Positions 16,029-29,245 of a stretch of 64,000 bases of DNA are shown in pieces. Origin of the DNA: Lentzea tibetensis (GTDB taxonomy: Bacteria > Actinomycetota > Actinomycetes > Mycobacteriales > Pseudonocardiaceae); contig NZ_VOBR01000002.1 in NCBI RefSeq assembly GCF_007845675.1, positions 310,001 to 374,000 on the forward strand, written 5' to 3'. The notes beneath the pieces are model-generated. The model was not told where the DNA came from. It saw nothing but the letters and a program-made list of their open reading frames with translations, and ran no database searches. A program made the translations under genes and the position numbers. Within the stretch, counting starts at the first letter, position 1. Every line of letters begins with the position of its first letter.

Positions 16029-17999
16029 ATGCTGACGAAGATGCTCGAGGCACGGAGCATCGCACGGGGAGCGGTGGTCGGCCTCGCCCTCGGACTCATC
16101 GGCCTGACCGGGTTGTCGTTGTGGGGCAACATCAGCATGCAGCGGGCGACGTCGCGGCTCGACGCGCTCAACGACGTGAGCGACCAGTGGAACCAGATAC
16201 TCCAGCGCGTCGACGTGGAAGACCACGCGATGAGCGACTACCTCCGGTCCCGCGGCAACGACGTGCTGCGGCAACCCCTCGCGTCAGCTGCGGGCTCCGC
16301 GCTGGAACACCTGGCGTGGCTGGAATCCCACGGCGCGCCCGATGACGTCGCGACGGTCACGCGGGTGCGCGAGCTGTACCGGACCTACACCACGATCCAG
16401 CAGGAGATCCTCACGTCCGGTGACCGCCAGGACCTCGGCAGGCTGGAGCTCCAGGGCGACGAGGCGAAGCTCGCCCTGATCTCACTGCGCAAGCAGCTGT
16501 CCGCGATCATCCAGGTCAAACGCGTGCACACGGCGGAGTACCTCGACGAGGCCGACCAGAAGAACCGCGGCCTGCAGGTCGCCACCTTCGCCGCGTTCGG
16601 CCTCAACCTCGGCCTGGTCGGCCTGTGCGCGGCCGTCCTGATCAGCTATCGGCGCAGGATCCTCCGGCAGGTCGCCAGAAACGAGCACGAGGCGCTGCAC
16701 GACGCGCTGACCGGCCTGGCCAACCGCACGCTGCTGGCGCAACGCACCGAGGAGGCCATCGAGCGGTCTCGGGGGAGCGGCGAACCGGTCGGTCTGCTGC
16801 TGGTGGACCTCAACCGCTTCAAGGAGGTCAACGACACGCTAGGGCACGTGTGCGGCGACCGGCTGTTGCAGCGCGTGGCGGCTCGCCTCGCGGACGCGGT
16901 GCGGCAGGACGACACCGTGGCGCGCCTGGGCGGCGACGAGTTCGCAGTGCTGCTCCCGCGGATCAGCTCGGTGACGGGCGCGGCGGAGGTGGCTGAGCGA
17001 ATGCACGCGGCGCTCGGTGGTCCGGTCGATCTGGACGGGCTGTCCGTGGAGGTCGACGGCAGCATCGGCATCGCCGTCTACCCGCTGGACTCCACGGACG
17101 CCGACGAGCTGCTCAAGTACGCCGACATCGCGATGTACGCCGCCAAGCGCAACCACCTCGGGGTGGCCCGCTACGAGCCCAGCCTCGACGAGCACTCCAC
17201 CGCCCGGCTCGCGGTGGTCAGCGAGCTTCGCCGCGCGATCGACCACGGCGAGCTGGTGCTGCACTACCAGCCGAAAGCCGTGACGTGCAGCGGCGCGATC
17301 TGCGGCGTGGAGGCGCTCGCCCGGTGGCAGCATCCGCGGCGCGGACTGCTCGGCCCCGGCGAGTTCATCCCGGCGGCCGAGGAGAACGGTCTGATCGGAT
17401 CGTTGACCAGGTACGTGCTGAGCTCGGCGCTGCGCCAGTGCCACGCCTGGCTGATGGACGGGTGCACCATGCCCGTCTCGGTCAACGTCGGCGCCCAGTG
17501 CCTGCTCGACCCGACGTTCCCCGACCAGGTCGCCGGCTTGCTCGACCGCCACCAGGTGCCCCCGCACATGCTCACGCTGGAGATCACCGAGAGCGCGATC
17601 GTCGCCGACCCCGCGCGCGCCAACCTCGTGCTCGGCGAGCTCGCCGACAGCGGTGTGTCGCTCTCCATCGACGACTTCGGCACGGGCTACTCCTCGATCG
17701 CCTACCTGCAGAGCATGCGGGTGCACGAGATGAAGCTCGACCGCCTCTTCGTCACCGAGCTGTGTTCGAACCCCCGCAACAACGCGATCGTGCGGACCTT
17801 GCTCGAGCTCGCGCACGCCTTCGAGTTGCAGGTCGTCGCCGAGGGCGTGGAGGACGGCGAAACGTGGGCCGCCCTCGCCGAACTGGGGTGCGGCATCGTC
17901 CAGGGCTTCTACCTCAGCAAGCCGCTGCCCGCCGACGAGTTCGCGGCGTGGCTCCAGCAGGACGGCTCACGAGCTCACACCCGACTGGCTGAGCTGTGA
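16029..17999 (+). CDS. Membrane-bound GGDEF-EAL protein (cyclic-di-GMP synthesis/hydrolysis)
   Basis: The 656-residue protein has an N-terminal membrane helix (about residues 12-35), an extracytoplasmic helical sensor region, and a second helix near residues 185-210. The GGDEF domain has an intact GGDEF at about 301-305. The EAL domain has VEALARW near 427, an ITESAIV block, DDFGTGYSS, KLDRLF and AEGVEDGE. Both catalytic signatures look intact, so either diguanylate cyclase or phosphodiesterase activity could dominate. It sits alone between two terminated units. A second GGDEF-EAL protein is encoded at 55497. Confidence 0.92.
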   Translation: MLTKMLEARSIARGAVVGLALGLIGLTGLSLWGNISMQRATSRLDALNDVSDQWNQILQRVDVEDHAMSDYLRSRGNDVLRQPLASAAGSALEHLAWLESHGAPDDVATVTRVRELYRTYTTIQQEILTSGDRQDLGRLELQGDEAKLALISLRKQLSAIIQVKRVHTAEYLDEADQKNRGLQVATFAAFGLNLGLVGLCAAVLISYRRRILRQVARNEHEALHDALTGLANRTLLAQRTEEAIERSRGSGEPVGLLLVDLNRFKEVNDTLGHVCGDRLLQRVAARLADAVRQDDTVARLGGDEFAVLLPRISSVTGAAEVAERMHAALGGPVDLDGLSVEVDGSIGIAVYPLDSTDADELLKYADIAMYAAKRNHLGVARYEPSLDEHSTARLAVVSELRRAIDHGELVLHYQPKAVTCSGAICGVEALARWQHPRRGLLGPGEFIPAAEENGLIGSLTRYVLSSALRQCHAWLMDGCTMPVSVNVGAQCLLDPTFPDQVAGLLDRHQVPPHMLTLEITESAIVADPARANLVLGELADSGVSLSIDDFGTGYSSIAYLQSMRVHEMKLDRLFVTELCSNPRNNAIVRTLLELAHAFELQVVAEGVEDGETWAALAELGCGIVQGFYLSKPLPADEFAAWLQQDGSRAHTRLAEL

Positions 18000-18217
18000 C
18001 TCCGGCACCTGGGTGCCGCCGACCGGTCCCACCTTCCCGCCCAGCGTGCTGCAGTTGACGTCGCCGGTGGACGCGGATGACGACGAGGCAGGTGGCGTCG
18101 CCGCGGTGGACGAGCTCGGGTGCTCGTGGGTAAGGGTGCCGAGTTGTGCTGGCAGGTGCAGGCCGAGAGCAACGCGGTGAGGGCGAGCAAGATGCCCGCT
18201 GAGCTGATGCGCGTGAT
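17967..18217 (-). pseudogene. Frameshifted small lipoprotein gene
   Basis: From the ATG at 18217 the frame encodes a clear lipoprotein signal (MITRISSAGILLALTALLSAC, lipobox LSAC). Then, after about 35 residues, it becomes an implausible Arg-rich frame. The frame one base earlier continues naturally with a Ser/Thr/Pro linker (PSSSTAATPPASSSSAS) and a short domain (GDVNCSTLGGKVGPVGG), and stops at 17967. The junction lies near 18115-18125 and would be repaired by one added base. This is either a real single-base loss or a sequencing error. The restored product is about 83 residues. The 3' end overlaps the end of the converging GGDEF-EAL gene by about 33 bases. Nothing else is visible in 18218-18308. 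Confidence 0.55.
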
Positions 18218-18308
18218 CATCGGTACCACGTCTCGCGGCACCGGGGCGGCAAGCACGAGCGCGTGATGTCCCTTCGGGCGGGAGTACTGGCCGATCGGGC
18301 AGACGACG

Positions 18309-19586
18309 TCAGTGGTCCTCGTCACGAACGCCCGGCAGCACGACGCGGAACACCGCGCCCTCGGCCGGCGCCGTGTCGAGCTCGACCCGGCCTCCGTGCG
18401 CCGCCACGAGAGCCGCGACGATCGCGAGACCGAGGCCGGTGCCGCCGTTCTCCCGGCTCCGCGCGGAGTCGGACCGGTAGAACCGCTCGAACACGCGCTC
18501 GGCCTGCTCGGGCGCCAGCCCCGGCCCGTGGTCGGCCACCTCGACGACCGCCGTGTCGAGCAGCCGGACGTCGATCGGTGAGCTGCCGGGTGTGTGCGTC
18601 ACCGCGTTGTCGATCAGGTTGCTCAGCACCTGCCGCAGCCTGGCCTCGTCGCCGAGCACCACGACGGGCCCGGACGGCAGCCGCACCGACACGGTCCGGT
18701 CGGGTGCGATGGCGCGGGCGTCCTCCACCGCGTCCACGACCAGCACGACGAGGTCGACCGGCGACAGCGCGAGCGGGCGGTCGGAGTCCAGGCGGGCCAG
18801 TTGCAGCAGGTCCTCGACGAGCAGGCCCATCCTGGCCGCCTGGTCCTCGATCCGCCGCAGCACGAGAGCCGGGTCGGCCGCGGCTCCCTGGCGGTAGAGC
18901 TCCGCGTAACCGCGGATCGACGTCAGCGGGGTGCGCAGCTCGTGCGACGCGTCGGCGACGAACTGGCGCATGCGCGACTCCGAGCGGACGCGCACGGCGA
19001 ACGCCTGCTCGATCTGGCCGAGCATCACGTTCAGCGCCGACGCGAGCCTGCCGACCTCGCTGCCCGGCCTGCGCACGGGCACTCGGCGGGAGAGGTCGCC
19101 CGCGGCGATCTCCTGCGCCACCGACTCGACCTCCTCGAGCGCCCGCGTCGACGACCGCACGAGCACGTAACCCAGGCCAGCCACCAGTGCCAGCGCGCCG
19201 AGGCTGATCAACAGGAACGTGATGCGCAGGTCGTCGACGGCGGCGTCCACATCGGACTGATCTAATGCGACGATCAGCTCGTCGTCGCCGATCGGGCGCA
19301 TCAGCACCCGGTACGAGCCGACCGTGACGTGCTCACCGGGCGTCAGCGTGCCGTAGGCGGGCAGGCCCGCGAAGGCGGTGCCGGAGAGGACGGAGGAGGA
19401 GTCCCGCAGCACGACCGTGTCGCGGGTCGGGACCCAGCGGGGCGCGGACGCGAGGCGGTCGAGCCGGGCGTCGAGCTGGCCGAGCAGGTAGTGCTCCATC
19501 ACCTGCGAGCCGACCAGCCACGTGCCGAACAGGCCCGCGGCGAGGAGGGCCACGAGCACGATCACCAGGCGCAGGCGCAGCGTCAT
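18309..19586 (-). CDS. Sensor histidine kinase (EnvZ/PhoR type)
   Basis: The ATG at 19586 overlaps the response-regulator stop (ATGA), giving 425 residues. There are two membrane helices (about 5-27 and 130-152) around a short extracytoplasmic domain, then a HAMP linker. The dimerisation box is ADASHELRTPLTSI with the phospho-accepting His, and an HATPase_c domain follows with NLIDNAVTHT, DHGPGL and GGTGLGLAI boxes. It is the last gene of a six-gene operon with a MacAB-like exporter. It probably senses the exported compound or envelope damage and phosphorylates the adjacent regulator. Confidence 0.93.
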   Translation of the reverse strand: MTLRLRLVIVLVALLAAGLFGTWLVGSQVMEHYLLGQLDARLDRLASAPRWVPTRDTVVLRDSSSVLSGTAFAGLPAYGTLTPGEHVTVGSYRVLMRPIGDDELIVALDQSDVDAAVDDLRITFLLISLGALALVAGLGYVLVRSSTRALEEVESVAQEIAAGDLSRRVPVRRPGSEVGRLASALNVMLGQIEQAFAVRVRSESRMRQFVADASHELRTPLTSIRGYAELYRQGAAADPALVLRRIEDQAARMGLLVEDLLQLARLDSDRPLALSPVDLVVLVVDAVEDARAIAPDRTVSVRLPSGPVVVLGDEARLRQVLSNLIDNAVTHTPGSSPIDVRLLDTAVVEVADHGPGLAPEQAERVFERFYRSDSARSRENGGTGLGLAIVAALVAAHGGRVELDTAPAEGAVFRVVLPGVRDEDH

Positions 19587-20275
19587 GGGCGGAGCACGTA
19601 CCCGATGCCGCGGACGGTGTGGATCAGCCGCGGCTCCACCGTGTCGACCTTGCGGCGCAGGTAGGAGATGTAGGACTCGACGACACCGGCCTCGCCGTCG
19701 AAGTCGTAGCTCCACACCTGGTCGAGGATCTGCGCCTTGGACAGCACGCGGCCGGTGTTGCGCAGCAGGTAGTGCAGCAGCTTGAACTCGGTCGGCGAGA
19801 GGTCGACGATCCGGTCGCCGCGCCGCACGACGTGGCTCTCCACGTCGAGCGACAGGTCCGCGCAGTGCAGCCGCTCACCCGTGAAATCGGGACGGGTGCG
19901 GCGCAGCACCGCGGTGACGCGGGCGATGACCTCCTCCAGGCTGAACGGCTTGGTGATGTAGTCGTCGCCGCCGATGGTCAGGCCGGTGATCTTGTCGTCG
20001 GACGCGTCACGGGCCGTCAGGAACAGCACCGGCACCTGCGTTCCGGCCGTCCGCAGGCGGCGCAGCACCTCGAAGCCGTCCCGGTCGGGCAGCATCACGT
20101 CGAGCAGGACCAGGTCGGGCGCGTGGGACGACACCGCGCGCAGCGCCTCGCCGCCGGTCGCCGCGCTGTCCACGGCGAACCCCGCGAACCGCAGGCTGGC
20201 GCACAGCAGTTCGCGGATGCTCGGCTCGTCCTCGACGACGAGCAGCTGGCCGCGGTCCACGCCACGATCCTGCAT
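19583..20275 (-). CDS. OmpR/PhoB family response regulator
   Basis: The 230-residue regulator has a receiver domain with the acidic pair in VVEDEPSI, the phosphorylation Asp in LVLLDVMLPDRDG, the switch Thr in LFLTARD and Lys in TKPFSLEE. A winged-helix domain follows (LSPTEFKLLHYLL, VVESYISYLRRKVD). The ATG overlaps the preceding gene's stop and its own stop overlaps the kinase start. The phased repeats at 23797-23816, upstream of the operon, are a plausible binding site. Confidence 0.94.
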   Translation of the reverse strand: MQDRGVDRGQLLVVEDEPSIRELLCASLRFAGFAVDSAATGGEALRAVSSHAPDLVLLDVMLPDRDGFEVLRRLRTAGTQVPVLFLTARDASDDKITGLTIGGDDYITKPFSLEEVIARVTAVLRRTRPDFTGERLHCADLSLDVESHVVRRGDRIVDLSPTEFKLLHYLLRNTGRVLSKAQILDQVWSYDFDGEAGVVESYISYLRRKVDTVEPRLIHTVRGIGYVLRP

Positions 20276-20766
20276 CAGCCGGTCGGCGGCCGCTGCGTGA
20301 CGGTCTGCGCGGTCACCGAACCGTCGTCGCCCTGCTGGCCCTGCACGACGACCTGGGTGCCCGCCTTGAGGTCGCCCAGCTTCCCATCCTGAGTCACCTG
20401 AACCCGGGTCTTGTCCGAAGTGGACACCTTGACGACCGTGCCGTTCTGCGTCTTCACGTAGATCGTGGCGCCGTCGACGTGGTCGATCGTGCCCACCGTG
20501 CCGCGGCCGAAACCGCCCGCGCGATTGGCGCCCGACGGCGGCGTGCTGCCGTCACCCCGCTGCGGGAACTGGCGGCCGGACGCGTTCTGGCGTGCCGAGT
20601 TGGCGGTGGAGCCGAAGGACTTCTGCACCAGGATGCCGCCGACGAACGCGACGACGGCGAGCACGGCGACCCCGAGGATGATCGTGGTCCTGCCGATGCC
20701 GCTCTTCGCCTGCTTCAGCTCGGTGGTGATGTCGCCCTGGTTCAGCGGTTGGTCGAGGGGGTTCAA
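20275..20766 (-). CDS. Membrane-anchored DUF5666-like protein
   Basis: The start is a TTG at 20766 with AGGAG seven bases upstream. The 163-residue protein has a short cytoplasmic tail, one membrane helix (about residues 26-48), a Gly/Gln/Ser-rich linker, then a small beta-barrel-like extracellular domain (VGTIDHVDGATIYVKTQNG). That domain resembles DUF5666 or OB-type modules. It lies between the permease and the response-regulator genes, so it may be an accessory of the exporter or a periplasmic partner of the kinase. The function is inferred from position only. Confidence 0.75.
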   Translation of the reverse strand: MNPLDQPLNQGDITTELKQAKSGIGRTTIILGVAVLAVVAFVGGILVQKSFGSTANSARQNASGRQFPQRGDGSTPPSGANRAGGFGRGTVGTIDHVDGATIYVKTQNGTVVKVSTSDKTRVQVTQDGKLGDLKAGTQVVVQGQQGDDGSVTAQTVTQRPPTG

Positions 20767-20776
20767 CGTCGATCTC

Positions 20777-21973
20777 CTATTCGTGCCGCAAGGCTTCGAT
20801 GGGGCGCAGCTTCGCCGCGCGGGACGCCGGGTAGCTGCCGAAGAACAGGCCGATCAGCGCCGACACCGCGAACGCGAGCAGCACCGACGACGGCACGAGC
20901 ACCGGCTGGATGCCCGCGATCGTGAACTGGCTGCCGATGACACCCGCCGCGACGCCGAGCGCGCCGCCGAAGAGGCTCAGCAGCGTGGCCTCGATGAGGA
21001 ACTGGCCGAGTATCGACGACCTCGGGGCGCCGACAGCTTTGCGGATGCCGATCTCCCGGATCCGCTCGGTGACCGTGACCAGCATGATGTTCGTGATGCC
21101 GATGCCGCCGACCAGCAACGAGATCGCGGCCACCGACGCGAGCAGCACGGTGAACGTCTCGGTCGTCGCCGTCCGGGCGGTGAGCAGCTGGTCCTGGCTC
21201 AGGATCCGGTAGTCCGCGGTGGCGCCCTCGCCGATGCGGTGCCGGCCGTTCAGTATCGTCGTGGCTTCCGCCTGCGCCCGTGGCAGCGCGTCGGCCGACA
21301 CCGCCTGGACGACGATCTGGTTCAGGCTCCCGTACCCGGTCAACGCGTTCTGCGTCGTGGTCAGCGGCGCCACGGCCATGTCGTCGGCGTCCTGCAGTCC
21401 ACTCGAGCCCTTGGACGTGAGCACGCCGACCACGGTGAACGGGATGTTGTTGACCAGCACGGACTTCCCGACCGGGTCGAGACCGGGGAAGAGCTGGGTG
21501 GCGACGGTCGCGCCGATCACCACGACCTTGCGCGCCTGCTGGACGTCGTTGTCGGAGAACAGGTTCCCCTGCGCGACACCGCTGTTCGTGGTCTCGAAGT
21601 AGCGCGGGTCGGTGCCGAGGAACTGCCCGATGGCGTAGCTGGTGCCCTGGAAGCTGGCGGTCGCCTGAGCGGACACCACCGGCGAGGCGTGCCTGATGCC
21701 GGGGGAGTCGGCACCGACGAGCGCGGCCGCGTCGGCCGTCGTCAACGGCTTGACCGGACTGCCCTGCTGCGCCCGCTGCTGACTGATCGTCAGGATGTTC
21801 GTGCCCAGCCCGGCGATGCTCTGCTGCACCGCGCTGGACGCGCCGTTGCCGACCGCGATCAGCAGGATCACCGACGCGACGCCGATCAGGATGCCCAGCG
21901 TGGTGAGGCCGGAACGCATCTTGTTCGCGGTCAGGCCGCGCACCGCGAACGCGGCGATCTCGAAGAGCCTCAT
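20777..21973 (-). CDS. MacB/FtsX-type ABC transporter permease
   Basis: The 398-residue permease has the MacB layout: an N-terminal membrane helix (MRSGLTTLGILIGVASVILL), a large extracytoplasmic domain (about 45-270), then three membrane helices in the C-terminal 130 residues. The conserved TERIREIGIRKAVGAPRSSI coupling segment is present. Such permeases use mechanotransmission to drive extrusion of peptides, antibiotics or lipids. The start overlaps the ATPase stop by four bases, so a stoichiometric complex with it is expected. Confidence 0.92.
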   Translation of the reverse strand: MRLFEIAAFAVRGLTANKMRSGLTTLGILIGVASVILLIAVGNGASSAVQQSIAGLGTNILTISQQRAQQGSPVKPLTTADAAALVGADSPGIRHASPVVSAQATASFQGTSYAIGQFLGTDPRYFETTNSGVAQGNLFSDNDVQQARKVVVIGATVATQLFPGLDPVGKSVLVNNIPFTVVGVLTSKGSSGLQDADDMAVAPLTTTQNALTGYGSLNQIVVQAVSADALPRAQAEATTILNGRHRIGEGATADYRILSQDQLLTARTATTETFTVLLASVAAISLLVGGIGITNIMLVTVTERIREIGIRKAVGAPRSSILGQFLIEATLLSLFGGALGVAAGVIGSQFTIAGIQPVLVPSSVLLAFAVSALIGLFFGSYPASRAAKLRPIEALRHE

Positions 21974-22650
21974 ACGAGCACCCCCGCGACCCGGCCGTCG
22001 ACGACCCGGACCGTGCGCGTGGCGTGCGCCGCGACGTCGTCCTCGTGCGTGATCAGCACGACTGTGCGCCCGCTGGCGTTGAGCCGGTCGAAGATGCCCA
22101 GCACCTCACGGCTGGAGTCGGTGTCGAGGTTCCCGGTCGGCTCGTCGGCGAGCACGATCGCCGGTGACGTGACGAGCGCCCGCGCGATCGCGACGCGCTG
22201 CTGCTGGCCGCCGCTCAGCTCGTTGGGCCGGTGGGTGCTCCGGTCGGTCAGCCCGACGAGCTCCAGCGCGGCCAGCGCACGTGCCTTGCGTTCCGCACGT
22301 CGAACTCCCGCGTACACCAGCGGGAGCTCGACGTTCGCGAGTGCCGTCGTGCGCGGCACGAGGTTGAAGGACTGGAAGACGAACCCGATCTTCCTGTTGC
22401 GCAGCAACGAGAGCTGCTGCTCGGCGAAGTCGCTCGTGTCGATGCCGTCGAGCCGGTACGTGCCGGCGGACGGCACGTCGAGGCAGCCCAGGATGTTGAG
22501 CAGCGTCGACTTGCCCGACCCGGAGGCACCCATGATCGCGATGTATTCGCCGCGCTGGACGGTCAGGTCGAGGCCGCGCAACGCGTGCACGGCCGTGTCG
22601 CCCGCGCCGTAGACCTTGCGGAGACCCTCGACCTCGATGACCGGGGTCAT
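21970..22650 (-). CDS. ABC transporter ATP-binding protein (MacB/LolD type)
   Basis: This 226-residue ATPase has Walker A GASGSGKST, a Q-loop in FVFQSFNL, the ABC signature LSGGQQQRVAIARAL, Walker B VLADEPTGNLD and the switch His in VLITHEDD. The short single-domain form belongs to the MacB/LolD/FtsE class. It overlaps the adaptor gene upstream and the permease gene downstream by four bases each. Confidence 0.95.
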   Translation of the reverse strand: MTPVIEVEGLRKVYGAGDTAVHALRGLDLTVQRGEYIAIMGASGSGKSTLLNILGCLDVPSAGTYRLDGIDTSDFAEQQLSLLRNRKIGFVFQSFNLVPRTTALANVELPLVYAGVRRAERKARALAALELVGLTDRSTHRPNELSGGQQQRVAIARALVTSPAIVLADEPTGNLDTDSSREVLGIFDRLNASGRTVVLITHEDDVAAHATRTVRVVDGRVAGVLV

Positions 22651-23756
22651 CGCCCGTTCCCGGTGCCGCCGAAACCGCCGTTGCGCCCGGCGCCGGGGAA
22701 GTTGCCGGTCCCGGTGGGGCGGTTGGTGTTCTGGTTCGTCGTGACCTGGGGGAGAACGACCTCCTCACCGGCGTTGAGACCCGAGGTGATCTGCACGTAC
22801 TGGTCGCCGCGCACCCCGACCTCGACGGTCTTGCGCGTCTCCTGACCGTTCTCCAGCACCTGCACGGAGCTCGCGCCGCCGACCGTCTGCACGGCGGCCG
22901 CGGGCACCGCCAGCGCGTTGGCGGCCTGGTTGACCGTGATCTCGACGCTCGCCGACTGGCCGGGTTTGAGGCCGTCGGGCGGACTCGTCAACGCCAGCGT
23001 CACGCCGTACTGCACGACGTTGTTGGAGGTCGTCGGCGTGAGGTCGATCTGCGTGACCTTGGCCTGGATGGGCTGCGCGGGCATCGCGTTGACGGTCACG
23101 GTCGCCGCCTGGTCGCCCTTGAGCTTGCTGACGTCGCTCTCCGAGACGTTCGCGTGCACCACGAGGTTCTTCAGGTCGGTGACCACGACGAACCCGCTCG
23201 GGGCGGTCGTGGTCGTGGTGCTCGAGCTGCTGCTGTTCCCGCTGCCGACCTTCTGCCCGACGGAGCCGGTGATGGAGGTGATCGTGCCGTCGCCGGGCGC
23301 GGTCAGCGTGGTGCCCGCCAGCGCGTCCTGCGCCTGGGCGAGCGCGAGCTGCGCCTGGTTGTAGGCGGTGAGCAGCGCGGTCGTGCCGGTGCCCTTGGCG
23401 AGCGCCGCGTCGACGTTGCCCTGCGCGACGTCGACCTGCAGCTGGGCCTGTCTGCTGTCGAGCTTCGCGAGCGGCTGCCCCTTGGTGACGGTGTCGCCGA
23501 CCTTCACGTCGATCTTGGTCACCGTGCCGCTGGCGCTGAACGACGCCGCGGCCGTGTAGGAGCTCTGCACGGTCCCAGCCGCGGTCACCACCTCGGCGAC
23601 GTCCCGGTTGGCCGCCGCCGCGGTGCGCGTGGTCGCGGGCTGGGCGCTCCCGGACGAGCCGAAGAACACCAGGTAGCCCGCGACGCCCGCGCCGAGGAGC
23701 ACCACAGCGAGCAGTCCGTTGATGATCCACGCACGGCGCGTGCGTCTACGTGTCAT
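22647..23756 (-). CDS. MacA-like membrane fusion / efflux adaptor protein
   Basis: The 369-residue protein has an N-terminal membrane helix (about residues 11-32), then a barrel-sandwich (lipoyl-like) domain (GTVTKIDVKVGDTVTKGQPL). A short helical hairpin follows, with a Ser/Thr-rich insert, then a beta-barrel domain and a membrane-proximal end. This is the HlyD/MacA adaptor pattern. In Gram-positive bacteria these adaptors sit outside the membrane and stabilise MacB-type permeases. It is the first gene of the operon. The last 20 residues are Gly/Asn/Arg-rich and probably disordered. Confidence 0.9.
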   Translation of the reverse strand: MTRRRTRRAWIINGLLAVVLLGAGVAGYLVFFGSSGSAQPATTRTAAAANRDVAEVVTAAGTVQSSYTAAASFSASGTVTKIDVKVGDTVTKGQPLAKLDSRQAQLQVDVAQGNVDAALAKGTGTTALLTAYNQAQLALAQAQDALAGTTLTAPGDGTITSITGSVGQKVGSGNSSSSSTTTTTAPSGFVVVTDLKNLVVHANVSESDVSKLKGDQAATVTVNAMPAQPIQAKVTQIDLTPTTSNNVVQYGVTLALTSPPDGLKPGQSASVEITVNQAANALAVPAAAVQTVGGASSVQVLENGQETRKTVEVGVRGDQYVQITSGLNAGEEVVLPQVTTNQNTNRPTGTGNFPGAGRNGGFGGTGNGR

Positions 23757-23796
23757 GGGCTGAGATCGTGGCCCGTGAAGCTGTAGGAGGGCTGCG

Positions 23797-23816
23797 AGTT
23801 TCCTGGCAGTTTCCTG
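23797..23816. promoter_or_regulatory. Two phased direct repeats upstream of the exporter operon
   Basis: AGTTTCCTG occurs at 23797 and again at 23808, 11 bases apart (CAGGAAACT on the coding strand). The pair lies 41-60 bases upstream of the adaptor start codon. Tandem boxes in 11-bp phase are typical of OmpR/PhoB-family binding sites, so the operon's own response regulator is the likely ligand. Confidence 0.6.
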
Positions 23817-23835
23817 TAGATCGGTCAGTGCGCCG

Positions 23836-24785
23836 TCATCGAGGCTGCTTGGTCACCCACTCGTACTGGCCGCGCACCTCGTCCGCCGTCGCGGCCCGGT
23901 CGAGGAACATCAGGCCGTCCATCCGGCAGTTGCAGGCGTTGGTCTCGCGGTTGTTCTGCGGGTGGCTGCCGCCGATCTTGATGCCGCGCGGGTTGGTCGC
24001 GGACGAGAAGTCCGGCTCCGGCGGGCCGACGATCTTCCACGGGTCGCCCTTGACCGCGAAGTAGCCGTCGACGGGCTTCCCGTCGACGTAGAGGCCGATC
24101 GCGCCGGTGTCGAAGTCGAAGGTGCCCGCGATGAACACCCACTTGTTGGGCGGCACCAGCGTCTTCCAGTCGGCGTTGGACAGGAAGTACTGCTTGTCGC
24201 TGCCGTCCACGCGGCGGGCGAGTGCGATCAGCCGCATCGCGCCCTTGTCGTTCTCGGTCTCCAGCAGTGCGCGCGCGGCGTGGCCGTCGGAGTCGCCGGA
24301 CAGCACGCCCGCGAAGCCGATCGCGCCGTAGAAGTCGCCCGTGCCGGAGCTGTTGGAGTTCCTGGCGGGTGCCTCGCCGGTGACCTTGATCCACGTCATG
24401 ATCGACAGGCCGCGCACCTTGTTGAACGCCTTCATGGAAGACACGCCCTTGGAGTCGTAGACCCCGGCCTTCCAGTCGTCGTTGCTCTTGTTGTTCGGGC
24501 GGACCTGCTTGAGTTGCATCGACGTCTTGCTGCCAGGGAACGCGCCGTCCGCGGTGCGCATGGCCGCGCCGCCGTTGATCAGCTGGATCGGGGTGGAGGA
24601 CCCCGTGCGGCCGAGGTCCTGCTCCTTCGCCGCGTCGCCGGCGACCGGGTGTTCGAAGTCGTAGTGGTGCACCACCGCGGACGCGATGCCGGGGAACACC
24701 TCCGACGGAGGCTGAGACTGCGCCGGAGCCGCGAGCGCGGTGCCCAGCATCAGCGCCAATCCCGCTGCCGGCAGCATTTTCCTCT

Positions 24786-24789
<4 letters not shown>
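23836..24789 (-). CDS. Secreted LamG-like (concanavalin-type) domain protein
   Basis: The start is a GTG at 24789 that overlaps the stop of the sugar-dehydrogenase gene (GTGA). A Sec signal peptide ends around residue 25 (APAQSQ). The rest is a single LamG/concanavalin-like jelly roll with HHYDFEHP near the start, RGLSIMTWIKVTG, and WVFIAGTFDFDTGAIGLYVDGKPV as the characteristic strand-turn. The TNACNCRMDGLMFLDRAAT end is the usual conserved closing strand. These modules bind carbohydrates or mediate adhesion. Coupling to the dehydrogenase suggests a shared extracellular substrate. Confidence 0.82.
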
Positions 24790-29241
<4,452 letters not shown>

Positions 29242-29245
<4 letters not shown>

